Position numbers and translations under genes: made by a program. This document shows positions 1 through 7,667 of a stretch of 50,694 nt of DNA, in pieces. The notes under the pieces were generated by a model that saw only the letters and a list, made by a program, of their open reading frames with translations, was not told the origin of the DNA and made no database searches. Position 1 is the stretch's first letter. The number at the start of each line of letters is the position of its first letter. The DNA comes from Treponema sp. (GTDB lineage: Bacteria > Spirochaetota > Spirochaetia > Treponematales > Breznakiellaceae), in the NCBI GenBank assembly GCA_031276965.1, contig JAISMC010000167.1, forward strand, positions 1 to 50,694, written 5' to 3'.

Positions 1-215
1 CTATTCATGTCCAACCTCATCTGCCTTATCTCCCTGATAAGGCTGGTATAGTTTTGGACTGGATTTTTAGTTATTAGGCATCCGCTTTTTCGGCTGGATT
101 TTATTTTTAGGCATCACGCGGGGAATTGCATGAACCTCCGTTCCAAAATTCCTCCGCCGAAAGGCGGGCTTTTGGGTAACGGGCCTTCCACTGCGAATAC
201 CGGTACATAGAAACG

Positions 216-237
216 CTTGGACATATCTTGGACATAT
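216..237. repeat. Tandem 11-bp duplication
   Basis: CTTGGACATAT occurs twice back to back (216-226 and 227-237), 14 bp upstream of the -35 box of the next gene. It could be a two-site operator or a slippage duplication; nothing else in the window carries it. Confidence 0.6.
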
Positions 238-251
238 ATGGTACAGAACTG

Positions 252-280
252 TTGTTTTTCTGAAAAAATTGTGGTACTAT
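252..280 (+). promoter_or_regulatory. Sigma70-type promoter for the 300-947 gene
   Basis: TTGTTT at 252-257, a 17-bp spacer and TACTAT at 275-280. Transcription would start near 287, so the upstream in-frame ATG at 279 lies inside the -10 box. This supports translation from the ATG at 300. Confidence 0.5.
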
Positions 281-299
281 GTACACGCGAGGAAAAGAT

Positions 300-947
300 A
301 TGGCGGCCGATTTTTTAGAGCTGGCAAAAAAGGTACGGGAAGTGTTGGCAACCAGGCGTACCGGTGAGGATGTTAAGTCGCTGATAGATGCTGCCAACTA
401 TGTGGTGCTGAATCCCAATGAACGGAAGGATATGCTCAGAAAGGAGATCCTGACGGGGATGATCCGGGACATCGAAGAATCCGGGTATTTCAAGCAGGAA
501 AAACTGTCCCACATGGAGAAAATTATCCCCAAGATAGGCGGTTATTTTACCGATCCCTTTTCGTATAACGACTGCCTCTCGGACGAAGAAAAAGCCGCCC
601 TTCATATCAACCCGGAGCTTAAAATTTCCCGGGAAATGGCGGAGTGTATGAGCGAAAAAGGCCTTGCCGAAAAGGATCCCCGCCATATTGTCCCCATTAT
701 TTACTATATGAATTTATTTGCCGTCAGCAGGAAGTATAAACTGATGGAACTGCGGAGCAGGGGCATTACCAAGGTAAAGATAGTTAATATGGGCGGCGAT
801 CTTGACTGCGAGAAAATTAAGAATCATGACGGCGGGATCTTCTCCATTGATGAAGTGCCCCATCTGCCCCTGCCGGGCTGCGACGCCGCCTACTGCCGCT
901 GCGATTTTGAAGCATACAAGGAAGAGCTGGAGCAGGTAATGGGGTAA
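300..947 (+). CDS. Hypothetical protein, 215 aa
   Basis: I do not recognise this protein family. The start at 300 is preferred because a GAGGA ribosome-binding site lies just upstream and the alternative ATG at 279 falls inside the predicted promoter. There is no signal peptide or membrane segment, so it is probably cytoplasmic. The N-terminal half is rich in charged helical sequence. The C-terminal part ends in a small cysteine cluster (GCDAAYCRCDF), which could bind metal or resemble the Cys/His tails of some phage head-morphogenesis proteins, but no other phage gene is nearby. It is monocistronic: the next gene is convergent and 185 bp away. A 6-bp inverted repeat (GGCCCT/AGGGCC, 948-968) follows the stop but lacks a T-tract. 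The coding frame is convincing; the function is open. Confidence 0.75.
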   Translation: MAADFLELAKKVREVLATRRTGEDVKSLIDAANYVVLNPNERKDMLRKEILTGMIRDIEESGYFKQEKLSHMEKIIPKIGGYFTDPFSYNDCLSDEEKAALHINPELKISREMAECMSEKGLAEKDPRHIVPIIYYMNLFAVSRKYKLMELRSRGITKVKIVNMGGDLDCEKIKNHDGGIFSIDEVPHLPLPGCDAAYCRCDFEAYKEELEQVMG

Positions 948-1132
948 GGCCCTCGGGCTTTTAGGGCCGCGCTCCCCGGCATCTTTTCAATTTGCCGGTC
1001 CGTCCCCTTCAGGCCGGGCATTTTCGGTCTATACACAGGCGTCATAGAAACCGTTAGGTTACCGCCGGAATAAGCCCCGCAGTAAAGATAATCCTGACGG
1101 AGACGTTTTTCCTCCGATCCGTTTTACCGCTG

Positions 1133-2011
1133 TCAGGGTTCGATCATCGTACCGATTCCTTCATCGGTAAAAAGCTCGATTAAGAGGGCATGGGTCAACC
1201 GGCCGTCGATGATGTGGGCCTTCTTTACCCCGCCGTCCAGGGCCATGGCGCAGCACTCGACCTTGGGGATCATCCCCTTGCTGACCACACCGTCTCTTAT
1301 AAGATCCTCCAGGCTCCCCCGGACGGTGGCCTTGATGAGGGAATCCTCGTCCCGCAGATCCCGAAGTATGCCCCGGACATCGGTCATAAGGATGAGTTTC
1401 TCCGCCCCCAGGGCGGCGGCGATCCGGGCGGCGGCGGTATCGGCATTTATGTTGAGGGTATAGCCCTCCGCATCTTCGATACCCAGGGCCACCGATGAAA
1501 CCACCGGGATGGAGCCGCCGTCCAGGGCGTTTACCAGGACCGAAGTATCCACGCTTACAATATCTCCCACCAGACCCAGATCCCCGCCGGCGGATTTAAG
1601 CCGCCGGGCCTGGAGCATGGCCCCGTCTATGCCGCAGAGCCCCAGGGCCCGGCCGCCGGCCTGTTCTATCAGGGCGGCTATTTTTTTATTCACCCCGCCG
1701 CAAAGCACCATCTGGACTATCTCCATGGTCTCCTCGTCGGTGTACCGGAGCCCCTGCACAAAACGGCTTTCCTTGCCCACCGCATTGAGCATGGTCTCAA
1801 TCTCGGGACCTCCGCCGTGAACCAGTACGGTCCTGATCCCCACGCAGGCCATGAGAATCACATCCTGAATTACCGCCCTTTTCAACTCCTCGTTGATCAT
1901 CGCATTACCGCCGTATTTTACTACCATGGTTTTGCCGTTGTGCTGCTGGATATAGGGCAGGGCGTGGATGAGTACTTCGGCCCGGCTGCTGTTACTTATC
2001 GTCTCTTTCAT
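1133..2011 (-). CDS. argB: Acetylglutamate kinase
   Basis: ArgB phosphorylates N-acetyl-L-glutamate with ATP, the second step of arginine synthesis, in the cytoplasm. The 292-aa length is normal for the amino-acid kinase family. Visible motifs are VVKYGGNAM with the phosphate-contacting Lys near the N-terminus, LVHGGGPEI (substrate and ATP loop), the NINADTAAARIA segment and the LMTDVRG nucleotide-binding motif. The C-terminal SKGMIPKVE region matches the family. The start ATG overlaps the argJ stop by 4 bp, so the two are translationally coupled in an argC-argJ-argB operon read leftwards. The N-terminal helix resembles that of arginine-inhibited hexameric kinases, but feedback inhibition cannot be judged from sequence alone. 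Confidence 0.97.
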   Translation of the reverse strand: MKETISNSSRAEVLIHALPYIQQHNGKTMVVKYGGNAMINEELKRAVIQDVILMACVGIRTVLVHGGGPEIETMLNAVGKESRFVQGLRYTDEETMEIVQMVLCGGVNKKIAALIEQAGGRALGLCGIDGAMLQARRLKSAGGDLGLVGDIVSVDTSVLVNALDGGSIPVVSSVALGIEDAEGYTLNINADTAAARIAAALGAEKLILMTDVRGILRDLRDEDSLIKATVRGSLEDLIRDGVVSKGMIPKVECCAMALDGGVKKAHIIDGRLTHALLIELFTDEGIGTMIEP

Positions 2012-3228
2012 GACCGGTAATCTCCGTTTATTTTCACATAATCGCAGGTTAAATCACAACCCCACACAACGGCCTCGCCGGGACCGTTTCCCAGGGTGAT
2101 GCGGATCTCAATCTCCTCTTCCGCTAATATACGCCTGGCCTCATCTTCGGAAAAAGAAACCGGTCCGCCTCTCCGGCACAGGAGAATCTCTCCCGCGGAG
2201 CTGGCGTAAACGATGTCCGCCAGGGCGGGATCAAAGGGAATCCCTGCGTATCCTAGGGCGCAAAGTACCCGTCCCCAGTTGGCGTCAGCGCCGGAACAGG
2301 CGGCCTTAACCAGGCTCGATGAGGCCGCCGACTTTGCCAGGATCTCCGCCGCATCCTCGTCCGCAGCTCCCCGGACCGTAACGGTCAAGAGTTTAGCGGC
2401 CCCTTCCCCGTCCCGGGCCATGGCCCGGGCAAGTTTAATGCAGAGAGTTTCCAGGGCGTCCACAAAAGCGCTGAAACCGGGGCCGCCGCCAGCGGGGCTG
2501 TTTCCGGCGGCGCCGTTGGCCATTATCAAGACCATATCGTTGGTGGAGGTATCCCCGTCCACGGTAACCCGGTTAAAGGAATGTTTTACCGCCCGCCGCA
2601 GGGCCCGGTCCAGAGCTTCCGCAGGAAGGGCCGCATCGGTGGTGATAAAGGCCAGCATGGTGGCCATATTGGGATGTATCATCCCCGACCCCTTGACCAT
2701 ACCCCCCAGCCGTACCGGGACGCCGCCCCATTCGATTTCCAGGGCACCTCCCTTCTTCCGGGTATCGGTGGTCATGATTGCCTCCAGGGCGGCGTCATGT
2801 CCCGCGGCGCCGGCACTGAGGGAGGCCGCCAGGGCGCCGATGCCCGCTTCAATGGGAGCCATGGGCAGGGGTACGCCGATAACCCCGGTGGAGGCCACCG
2901 CCGTTTCCTCCGGCGCTATCCCCAGCCGGGCCGCCGCCAGCGCCGCCATGCGCCGGGCCGCGGCAATTCCCGCCTCGCCGGTACAGGCGTTGGCATTCCC
3001 CGAATTGGCGATCACGGCCCGGCAGGAACCCGCAGCCAGGTGTTCCCTGCTCACCAGAACGCTGGCGGCCTTAACCAGGTTGGCGGTAAACATGGCCGCG
3101 GATACGCAGGGCCGGTCCGAACAGATCAGGGCTAAATCCCGTTTTGAGGTCCTCCCCTTGATACCGCACCGGATGCCTCCGGCCCTAAACCCTTTCGGGG
3201 CGCAGACCCCGCCGTCTATTTCTTTCAC
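2008..3228 (-). CDS. argJ: Glutamate N-acetyltransferase / amino-acid acetyltransferase (ArgJ)
   Basis: ArgJ moves the acetyl group from N-acetylornithine to glutamate, closing the acetyl cycle of arginine synthesis; some family members also use acetyl-CoA. I place the start at the GTG at 3226-3228: AGGGGG lies 6 bp upstream and the product begins with the family-like KEIDGGVCAPKGF. A TTG at 3261 would add 11 residues without a better ribosome site. From this GTG the protein is about 406 aa. The autoprocessing site is intact: in GMIHPNMATML the chain should be cut before Thr190, which becomes the catalytic nucleophile of the beta subunit. The oxyanion-type ASTGVIGVP segment lies near residue 112. 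With argC and argB here, the organism probably makes arginine by the cyclic route. Confidence 0.96.
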   Translation of the reverse strand: MKEIDGGVCAPKGFRAGGIRCGIKGRTSKRDLALICSDRPCVSAAMFTANLVKAASVLVSREHLAAGSCRAVIANSGNANACTGEAGIAAARRMAALAAARLGIAPEETAVASTGVIGVPLPMAPIEAGIGALAASLSAGAAGHDAALEAIMTTDTRKKGGALEIEWGGVPVRLGGMVKGSGMIHPNMATMLAFITTDAALPAEALDRALRRAVKHSFNRVTVDGDTSTNDMVLIMANGAAGNSPAGGGPGFSAFVDALETLCIKLARAMARDGEGAAKLLTVTVRGAADEDAAEILAKSAASSSLVKAACSGADANWGRVLCALGYAGIPFDPALADIVYASSAGEILLCRRGGPVSFSEDEARRILAEEEIEIRITLGNGPGEAVVWGCDLTCDYVKINGDYRS

Positions 3229-3326
3229 ATCGTACCCCCTGCGGTCATGCGCCGTTTGCAAACATTTGAAAGCAGAAGACTAAGGTACTGCCGAATTGGA
3301 AAAAATGCCCCAAAAGCAAGGACCCT

Positions 3327-4499
3327 TCAAAACAGCGCCGGTATGGCGCCGAGACCGTCGCTTTCTTCAAAGCCCAGGAGGATGTTCATGTTCTGCACAG
3401 CCTGGCCTGCGGCGCCCTTTACCATATTATCAATGGCGGAGATGACGATCAGGGTGGTCCCCCTCCTATCCGCATGGACCGAAATGTCGCAGAAATTGGA
3501 ATGCCGTACCCGGCCCGTGGCGGCAACGGTTCCTGCGGGGAGGACCCGGACAAAGGGCTCGTCCCGGTAGAATTCCGCATAGATCTTCCGGATTTCCTGA
3601 AGCTTTTCCCCGGTTTCCTCCGGCTGGGGCTGTACGGAATCCATACCGGCGGACTTCCATGCGCCGGCCAGGGGTATATAGATGGTACTGAGTATACCCC
3701 GGTTCATGGGAACCAGGTGGGGGGTAAAAATCACCGGCACCGGGGAACCGGGTTTCACCGGCCCCAGACCGGCGGCGGTCAGGGGCCGCATGGCCCCCAA
3801 ATTCCGGCTTATCTCCGGCGTATGCCGGTGTTCCCCGATTTTGTAGGGAGACACCGAATCGGCGCATTCCGGAAAATGGTAGGCCCGGGCCGGCTCCCGG
3901 CCGCCGCCGGAGATCCCGGAGGCGGCGTCCACAATGATCCCCGGTCCGGCGCCGTCAAGGGCGGCAAGACCCCGGGCCAGGGCGGGAAAGATGCCCAGGG
4001 AAGCGGCGGTAGGATAACAGCCGGGATTCCCGATGATCACCGGCCCTGCGGCGGCAAGTTCCCTGATCCGGTTCCGGTAGAGTTCCGGGAGGCCGTAGAC
4101 CGAGCGGCGGCGCAGTTCGGGGTACTGATAAGCCTTGCCGTACCAGGCGGTATAGGCCGCCTCATCATCACCAAAACGGAAATCGGCGGATAAATCGATG
4201 AAGGAAACGCCCTGCTCCACACAGGCCTTGGCATAGGGCTCTCCCACTCCGTGGGGGAGAGCCGCAAAGACCACGCCGGCATGAACGCCGCCGGATTGGA
4301 CGGCGGCGGCAATTACCTCACCGGGACTTACCAGGGGAGCGGAAATCTTCCCCCAAAAATTGGGGTAGATTTCCTCGATCCGTTCCCCGCCGCGGCTTAC
4401 CGAGCCCAGAACCAGCCTGTCAATGCGGGGATGTCCCGCCAGGAGCCGGACCAGCTCTGACCCCGCATAACCCGCCGCGCCGATAATACCCGCAATCAC
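3327..4499 (-). CDS. argC: N-acetyl-gamma-glutamyl-phosphate reductase
   Basis: ArgC reduces N-acetylglutamyl-phosphate to the semialdehyde with NADPH, the third step of arginine synthesis. The start is the GTG at 4497-4499: AGGAGG sits 6 bp upstream, whereas the longer frame would begin with a TTG overlapping that ribosome site. The product is about 390 aa, slightly longer than the usual 345. It opens with the Rossmann motif GIIGAAGYAGSEL; the catalytic Cys161 lies in GNPGCYPTA. The insertion near residues 270-300 (AGMDSVQPQPEETGEK) explains the extra length. It is the first gene of the leftward arg operon, 98 bp upstream of argJ. Its mRNA leader would include the hairpin repeat at 4527-4567. 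Confidence 0.96.
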   Translation of the reverse strand: MIAGIIGAAGYAGSELVRLLAGHPRIDRLVLGSVSRGGERIEEIYPNFWGKISAPLVSPGEVIAAAVQSGGVHAGVVFAALPHGVGEPYAKACVEQGVSFIDLSADFRFGDDEAAYTAWYGKAYQYPELRRRSVYGLPELYRNRIRELAAAGPVIIGNPGCYPTAASLGIFPALARGLAALDGAGPGIIVDAASGISGGGREPARAYHFPECADSVSPYKIGEHRHTPEISRNLGAMRPLTAAGLGPVKPGSPVPVIFTPHLVPMNRGILSTIYIPLAGAWKSAGMDSVQPQPEETGEKLQEIRKIYAEFYRDEPFVRVLPAGTVAATGRVRHSNFCDISVHADRRGTTLIVISAIDNMVKGAAGQAVQNMNILLGFEESDGLGAIPALF

Positions 4500-4526
4500 C
4501 TTCAACCTCCTCAATCAGAAAAAACA

Positions 4527-4567
4527 TTGGACCTGTCCGGAAAACTGAAATGTCCGGACAAGTCTAT
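4527..4567. repeat. Hairpin repeat family, copy A (short form)
   Basis: Starts TTGGAC and ends GACAAGTCTATTG. TGTCCGGA (4534-4541) and TCCGGACA (4553-4560) form an 8-bp stem around an AAACTGAAA-type loop. It lies in the probable 5' leader of argC. Related copies are at 4676, 9086, 10678 and 33799. Confidence 0.65.
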
Positions 4568-4675
4568 TGTACAGCGCGATGGAAAATATTTTAAAAACGG
4601 CGGAGAAAGGAATACCGGCGGGCCGGAGAAAAAATTTTCATAATGCATAAATTTGCATAAAAAACCGGATAAGTC

Positions 4676-4812
4676 AATGGACTTGCTCAATAATCCGGCT
4701 GGTTATTTCACAAGTCTCCCAAAAAACACGGATTTTTGACAAAATCCATGTTTTTTGTTGTTTTTTAGCGGTTATTGTTCAGAAACTGAAGTTTCTGAAC
4801 AACTCTAATCTA
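4676..4812. repeat. Hairpin repeat family, copy B (long form)
   Basis: Two hairpin modules. The first is bounded by GACTTG and CAAGTC with an ATCCGGCTGG loop core. The second is a perfect 12-bp stem, TTGTTCAGAAAC (4775-4786) with GTTTCTGAACAA (4791-4802), and a TGAA loop. An AT-rich linker with TGTTTTTTGTTGTTTTTT joins them. The same architecture and linker recur at 9086-9240. Confidence 0.75.
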
Positions 4813-4842
4813 TAATGTACAATGGGCGGCATATTTGATCCG

Positions 4843-4868
4843 GTTTCAAAATCCGGGAGTTTTGAAAC
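4843..4868. repeat. Perfect hairpin with TCCGG-type loop
   Basis: GTTTCAAAA (4843-4851) and TTTTGAAAC (4860-4868) flank TCCGGGAG. The same TTCAAAA/TTTTGAA arms with a TCCGGTTGG loop recur at 16178-16216. No T-tract follows, so it is unlikely to be a terminator. Confidence 0.65.
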
Positions 4869-5081
4869 AGCCTTACTTGCCGATAAAATTTTTCGGAATA
4901 TTTATACATTCTCATAATGCAGTCCGTTTAGGCGGCGCCGCAGAAGTTCACGTTTTAATATGAACGCCGGCGGATAAGGTTCCGTGCCGGACAGACAATG
5001 GTAAGCGGAAGCGGTTTCTGTCCGGCCCGGCGCACATCGTACACGCGGGACTCCGGGTACTATCCGATCCGTACCGGCTTC

Positions 5082-5110
5082 TTGTTATTCCGCCCTTATC
5101 GTGTTATAGA
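5082..5110 (+). promoter_or_regulatory. Promoter for the TPR lipoprotein
   Basis: TTGTTA (5082-5087), a 17-bp spacer, TATAGA (5105-5110). Only six bases separate the -10 box from the ATG at 5117 and no ribosome site fits between, so the transcript is predicted to be leaderless. Confidence 0.6.
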
Positions 5111-5116
5111 TGTAGT

Positions 5117-5569
5117 ATGCGTGTTTCCCAGTTTGCCGGAGCCGTCCTTGGTGCAGCGCTTCTGATTACCTGCGTATCAAGGCCTGTATCCATTCCCGAT
5201 GATATTACCGCGGAGGAATTGATCCAGCGGGGGCAGGAGGCCTCGGACCGGAACCGGTACAAACAGGCCCTGCAGTACTACGAAGCTATTCTGGACCGGT
5301 TCCGTACCAATACCGATCTAATCTGCGCTGCAGAATACGAAATCGCCTTTATCCACTACAAGCAGAAACTGTACCCCCAGTCCCGTTCCGAGCTTGAGGG
5401 ACTCCTGACCAGGTACGACGATTCCGATGCGGAGCTTCTCCCCCCTCAGTTTAAGATCCTGGCGGAGATTGTTCTCAAACAGATCACGGAAAAGGAAAAC
5501 GCCCCTCTGCTGAATCTGCCCTTTCTAAAAAAGAAAAACCAGAACGTCCAAACTACTGAGGCAGAATAA
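5117..5569 (+). CDS. TPR-containing lipoprotein, 150 aa
   Basis: A short basic N-terminus and hydrophobic stretch end in LLITC, a lipobox that would make Cys19 the acylated first residue, so the protein should be membrane-anchored and periplasmic. Residues about 33-110 form TPR-like helices (for example RYKQALQYYEAILDRF and LYPQSRSELEGLLTRY), as in BamD- or YbgF-type scaffold proteins. The C-terminus is short, charged and without a domain I know. The gene sits directly behind a promoter with no space for a ribosome site. It converges on the VWA gene, and the two 3' ends overlap by 17 bp. A structural or assembly role in the envelope is likely, but the partner cannot be named. Confidence 0.8.
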   Translation: MRVSQFAGAVLGAALLITCVSRPVSIPDDITAEELIQRGQEASDRNRYKQALQYYEAILDRFRTNTDLICAAEYEIAFIHYKQKLYPQSRSELEGLLTRYDDSDAELLPPQFKILAEIVLKQITEKENAPLLNLPFLKKKNQNVQTTEAE

Positions 5570-6665
5570 TCGCATTAACCCTGAGCCCCCGGTCCGCTAC
5601 GGCTTTGTTTACCATGTCCCGGGAGATCTTTCCCCGCTGACGGGGATGGGGGGGCGCATCCCCGATAAGAATGATAAGTTTTGACTCCGCTTCCCAGGGG
5701 AATTTAAGCGCCGCTTCATAGAGGGCCTCGTAAACCGCCTCGGGGATATCCCGGCCGCCGCCAACCCGGAGACCGTTCAGGGTTTTTTGGAAGCTTTCAA
5801 AATCCCCGGTAAAGGGAATGATCCGGTTCAGGTAGGCTTCAAAATAATCCTTGTAAAGTACCATGCCGATGCGGAAACTTCTGAAGCGGGCAATAGTCTC
5901 CCCCAGCATGGGGATAAGACGGAGCCGGACCGCATCAATATCATCCTTCATACTATTGGTAGTATCCAGGCAGATAACCAGGTCCACGTTTTTCCCCTGT
6001 TCCGGTTCCAGGATGGTCCGTATCTTATCCACCAGATCCTCCGGTCCCAGGGCCCGGATCAAATCCCCCTGGCCCGAGGCGGCAATATCGCTAAAGGCGT
6101 CCAGGGTATCCTTCATATAGTTCCGTTCCGGGGGGCCCTCCAGGGGCTTCTGGCTTACCGAAAGGACAAAGGGATTATCCCGAAAACTGCCCCGGTAATC
6201 CCCGTAGGGCAGGGAAAAGGCGCGGATATTCAAGAAAGTACCGTCCACCACATAGACTTCGCCGTGCCGGGTACCGGGATAGCCGTAATAGAGCAGGTAG
6301 GGAATGTAGATGTGAAAGGCCGGACCCAATTCGGGGTGGTTTTCCGGGGTGGAATCGATGAGGGACCAGATCCCCGATTCCCTGGAAATGGGCGCTCCGT
6401 TAAGAATCCGTATTTCGCCGCCGTTGATACCGTTCCATACTCCCGCCCGGTAGGCGTAATTGTCCTCCCTGCGGGAGGGGTCCCGGGTAGTCTCCGTGAG
6501 GAGCACCGAAGCTATCTCCGGCTTTTTCCTGATAAAGAGGTGAAAGCCTCCGTCTACCCGCTGCTCTATCCTAAGATCCCCTGCGCTCAGGGACAGATCC
6601 TGCCCCCAAAGGGATACGCCGAAGAACAGGATGAGCCCAAGACCGGCAAAAGACTTTTTCTTCAT
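5553..6665 (-). CDS. Exported von Willebrand factor A-domain protein
   Basis: From the ATG at 6663-6665 the product is about 370 aa and starts with a clean signal peptide (MKKKSFAGLGLILFF, cleavage after about SLWGQ). A longer upstream frame is rejected because it would place that signal internally. Residues about 40-215 are beta-rich and unrecognised. The C-terminal third is a VWA domain with the metal-site motif DTTNSM after VDLVICL, a later FTGDFESF-GGGRDIPEAVYEAL segment and the strand IILIGDAPPH. VWA domains usually bind protein partners through Mg2+, so a periplasmic or surface adhesion/assembly role is plausible. GATAAT lies six bases before the ATG and no ribosome site is visible, so the mRNA may be leaderless. 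The 3' end overlaps the convergent lipoprotein gene. Confidence 0.85.
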   Translation of the reverse strand: MKKKSFAGLGLILFFGVSLWGQDLSLSAGDLRIEQRVDGGFHLFIRKKPEIASVLLTETTRDPSRREDNYAYRAGVWNGINGGEIRILNGAPISRESGIWSLIDSTPENHPELGPAFHIYIPYLLYYGYPGTRHGEVYVVDGTFLNIRAFSLPYGDYRGSFRDNPFVLSVSQKPLEGPPERNYMKDTLDAFSDIAASGQGDLIRALGPEDLVDKIRTILEPEQGKNVDLVICLDTTNSMKDDIDAVRLRLIPMLGETIARFRSFRIGMVLYKDYFEAYLNRIIPFTGDFESFQKTLNGLRVGGGRDIPEAVYEALYEAALKFPWEAESKLIILIGDAPPHPRQRGKISRDMVNKAVADRGLRVNAIILPQ

Positions 6666-6765
6666 GTTGTAATTATCGGTCCAAATAAGACTTATCTGAG
6701 GCTGATTCAAACCCTCACATTTTGAATCCGCTTCATTTGCGTTACCGAAAAACCCTCCAAAGCCC

Positions 6766-6794
6766 TTGCCATTTAAGTTTTTTTGATGTATAAA
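6766..6794 (+). promoter_or_regulatory. Promoter for the DeoR regulator and catabolic operon
   Basis: TTGCCA (6766-6771), exactly 17 bp, then TATAAA (6789-6794). Transcription should begin near 6801, 32 bp before the GTG start of the regulator. The repeated CGAAA motifs lie directly downstream. Confidence 0.7.
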
Positions 6795-6821
6795 CGAAAG
6801 TGGTACGAAATTATTCCGAAA
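6795..6821 (+). promoter_or_regulatory. Candidate DeoR-family operator: three phased CGAAA repeats
   Basis: CGAAA begins at 6795, 6806 and 6817, exactly 11 bp apart, so all three lie on one face of the helix. They cover the predicted transcription start. DeoR-family repressors commonly bind short phased direct repeats near their own promoter, so autoregulation is the simplest reading. Confidence 0.5.
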
Positions 6822-6832
6822 GGTGTTCATAA

Positions 6833-7591
6833 GTGTTGATCGACTTGAATAAACGGGAACGGATTATCCTCAACCGGCTTTCGGGAGACGGTACTGTCTC
6901 CGTGGCCGCCCTGGCCCAGGACCTGGGTCTTTCGGAGGTAACTATCCGTTCCGACCTCAAAACCATGGAGGACAAGGGCTGGATCAACCGTATCCGGGGC
7001 GGGGCCGCTCCGGCGGTACACCGGCAGATTCTGGAACGCCAGCGGGAACGCCTGGAGGAAAAGAACGCCATAGCCAGGGCCGCGGCGGAACTGGTCCGGG
7101 ACGGGGATGTGATTATGATCGAAGCGGGGACTACTACCGCCCTAATCGCCCGGTATTTGACGGGAAAGCGGGACATCCATATCGTAACCAATTCCGCCCT
7201 GGTCTTTGCCAATGCCCGGACAAATCCGGCTCTGGAGATCACCATGACCGGAGGGGAATTCCGGCGGCCCACCGAATCCTTTGTAGGACCCATAGCCATC
7301 CAGAACATAGCCCGGCTTAATGTGCGGCTTGCCTTTGCCGGTACCGACGGCTTTACCCTGGAACGGGGCATGACCACCCATCTGGCGGAGGGGGCGGAAA
7401 TCGTCAAGGCCATGAAGGACCATGCGGAAACCACCGTTCTGGTGGCGGATTCCAGCAAGTACGGCAGAGTCGGTTTTATCAGTGTACTCCCCCTTTCGGA
7501 CATGGATTTGGTGATCACCGACCGGGAACTTGGAGATGAGGCCGCGGCAGAACTTGAAGGGGCCGGGATTGCCATTAAAAGAGTAATGTGA
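6833..7591 (+). CDS. DeoR-family transcriptional regulator
   Basis: A 252-aa regulator starting at GTG, with AGGTG about 8 bp upstream. Residues 6-60 are a winged helix-turn-helix (RERIILNRL, then VSVAALAQDLGLSEVTIR). Residues about 75-240 are the sugar-phosphate-sensing domain, with EAGTTTALIARYL, VTNSALVF, TMTGGEFR, FAGTDGF and the C-terminal VADSSKYGRVGF motif. These positions usually bind a phosphorylated sugar that releases repression. It lies 76 bp upstream of the E2 gene on the same strand and is probably the local repressor of the 7.7-19.1 kb catabolic genes. The inducer cannot be named from sequence; a hexulose or hexitol phosphate would fit the neighbours. Confidence 0.93.
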   Translation: MLIDLNKRERIILNRLSGDGTVSVAALAQDLGLSEVTIRSDLKTMEDKGWINRIRGGAAPAVHRQILERQRERLEEKNAIARAAAELVRDGDVIMIEAGTTTALIARYLTGKRDIHIVTNSALVFANARTNPALEITMTGGEFRRPTESFVGPIAIQNIARLNVRLAFAGTDGFTLERGMTTHLAEGAEIVKAMKDHAETTVLVADSSKYGRVGFISVLPLSDMDLVITDRELGDEAAAELEGAGIAIKRVM

Positions 7592-7667
7592 AGGATCTAT
7601 GCGCACGCCGCAAGGCGGGTGATAAAACAGAGGGGCTCTAAGCCCCACGGCTAAACGAGGAGTTTAT

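Larger units (their letters stand above)
1..299. other. Intergenic region before the first gene
   Basis: No credible coding frame was found here. It holds two imperfect copies of a CTGGATTTT...TAGGCATC motif at about 59-82 and 94-115, a perfect 11-bp tandem duplication at 216-237, and a promoter at 252-280. The window starts inside this gap, so its left boundary is unknown. Confidence 0.6.
4500..5116. other. 617-bp gene-free region with hairpin repeats
   Basis: Lies between the divergent argC and TPR-lipoprotein genes. No coding frame is supported. It holds two members of a dispersed hairpin family (4527-4567 and 4676-4812), a separate perfect hairpin (4843-4868), and the lipoprotein promoter (5082-5110). 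About 4880-5080 shows nothing I can name. Confidence 0.6.

Noticed and set aside
948-1132. Terminator or small gene in the gap between the first gene and argB
   Set aside because: Only a 6-bp inverted repeat without a T-tract and no coding frame with a ribosome site were seen.
5553-6830. VWA protein starting at 6830
   Set aside because: That start would bury a clear signal peptide 55 residues inside the protein and overlap the DeoR promoter.
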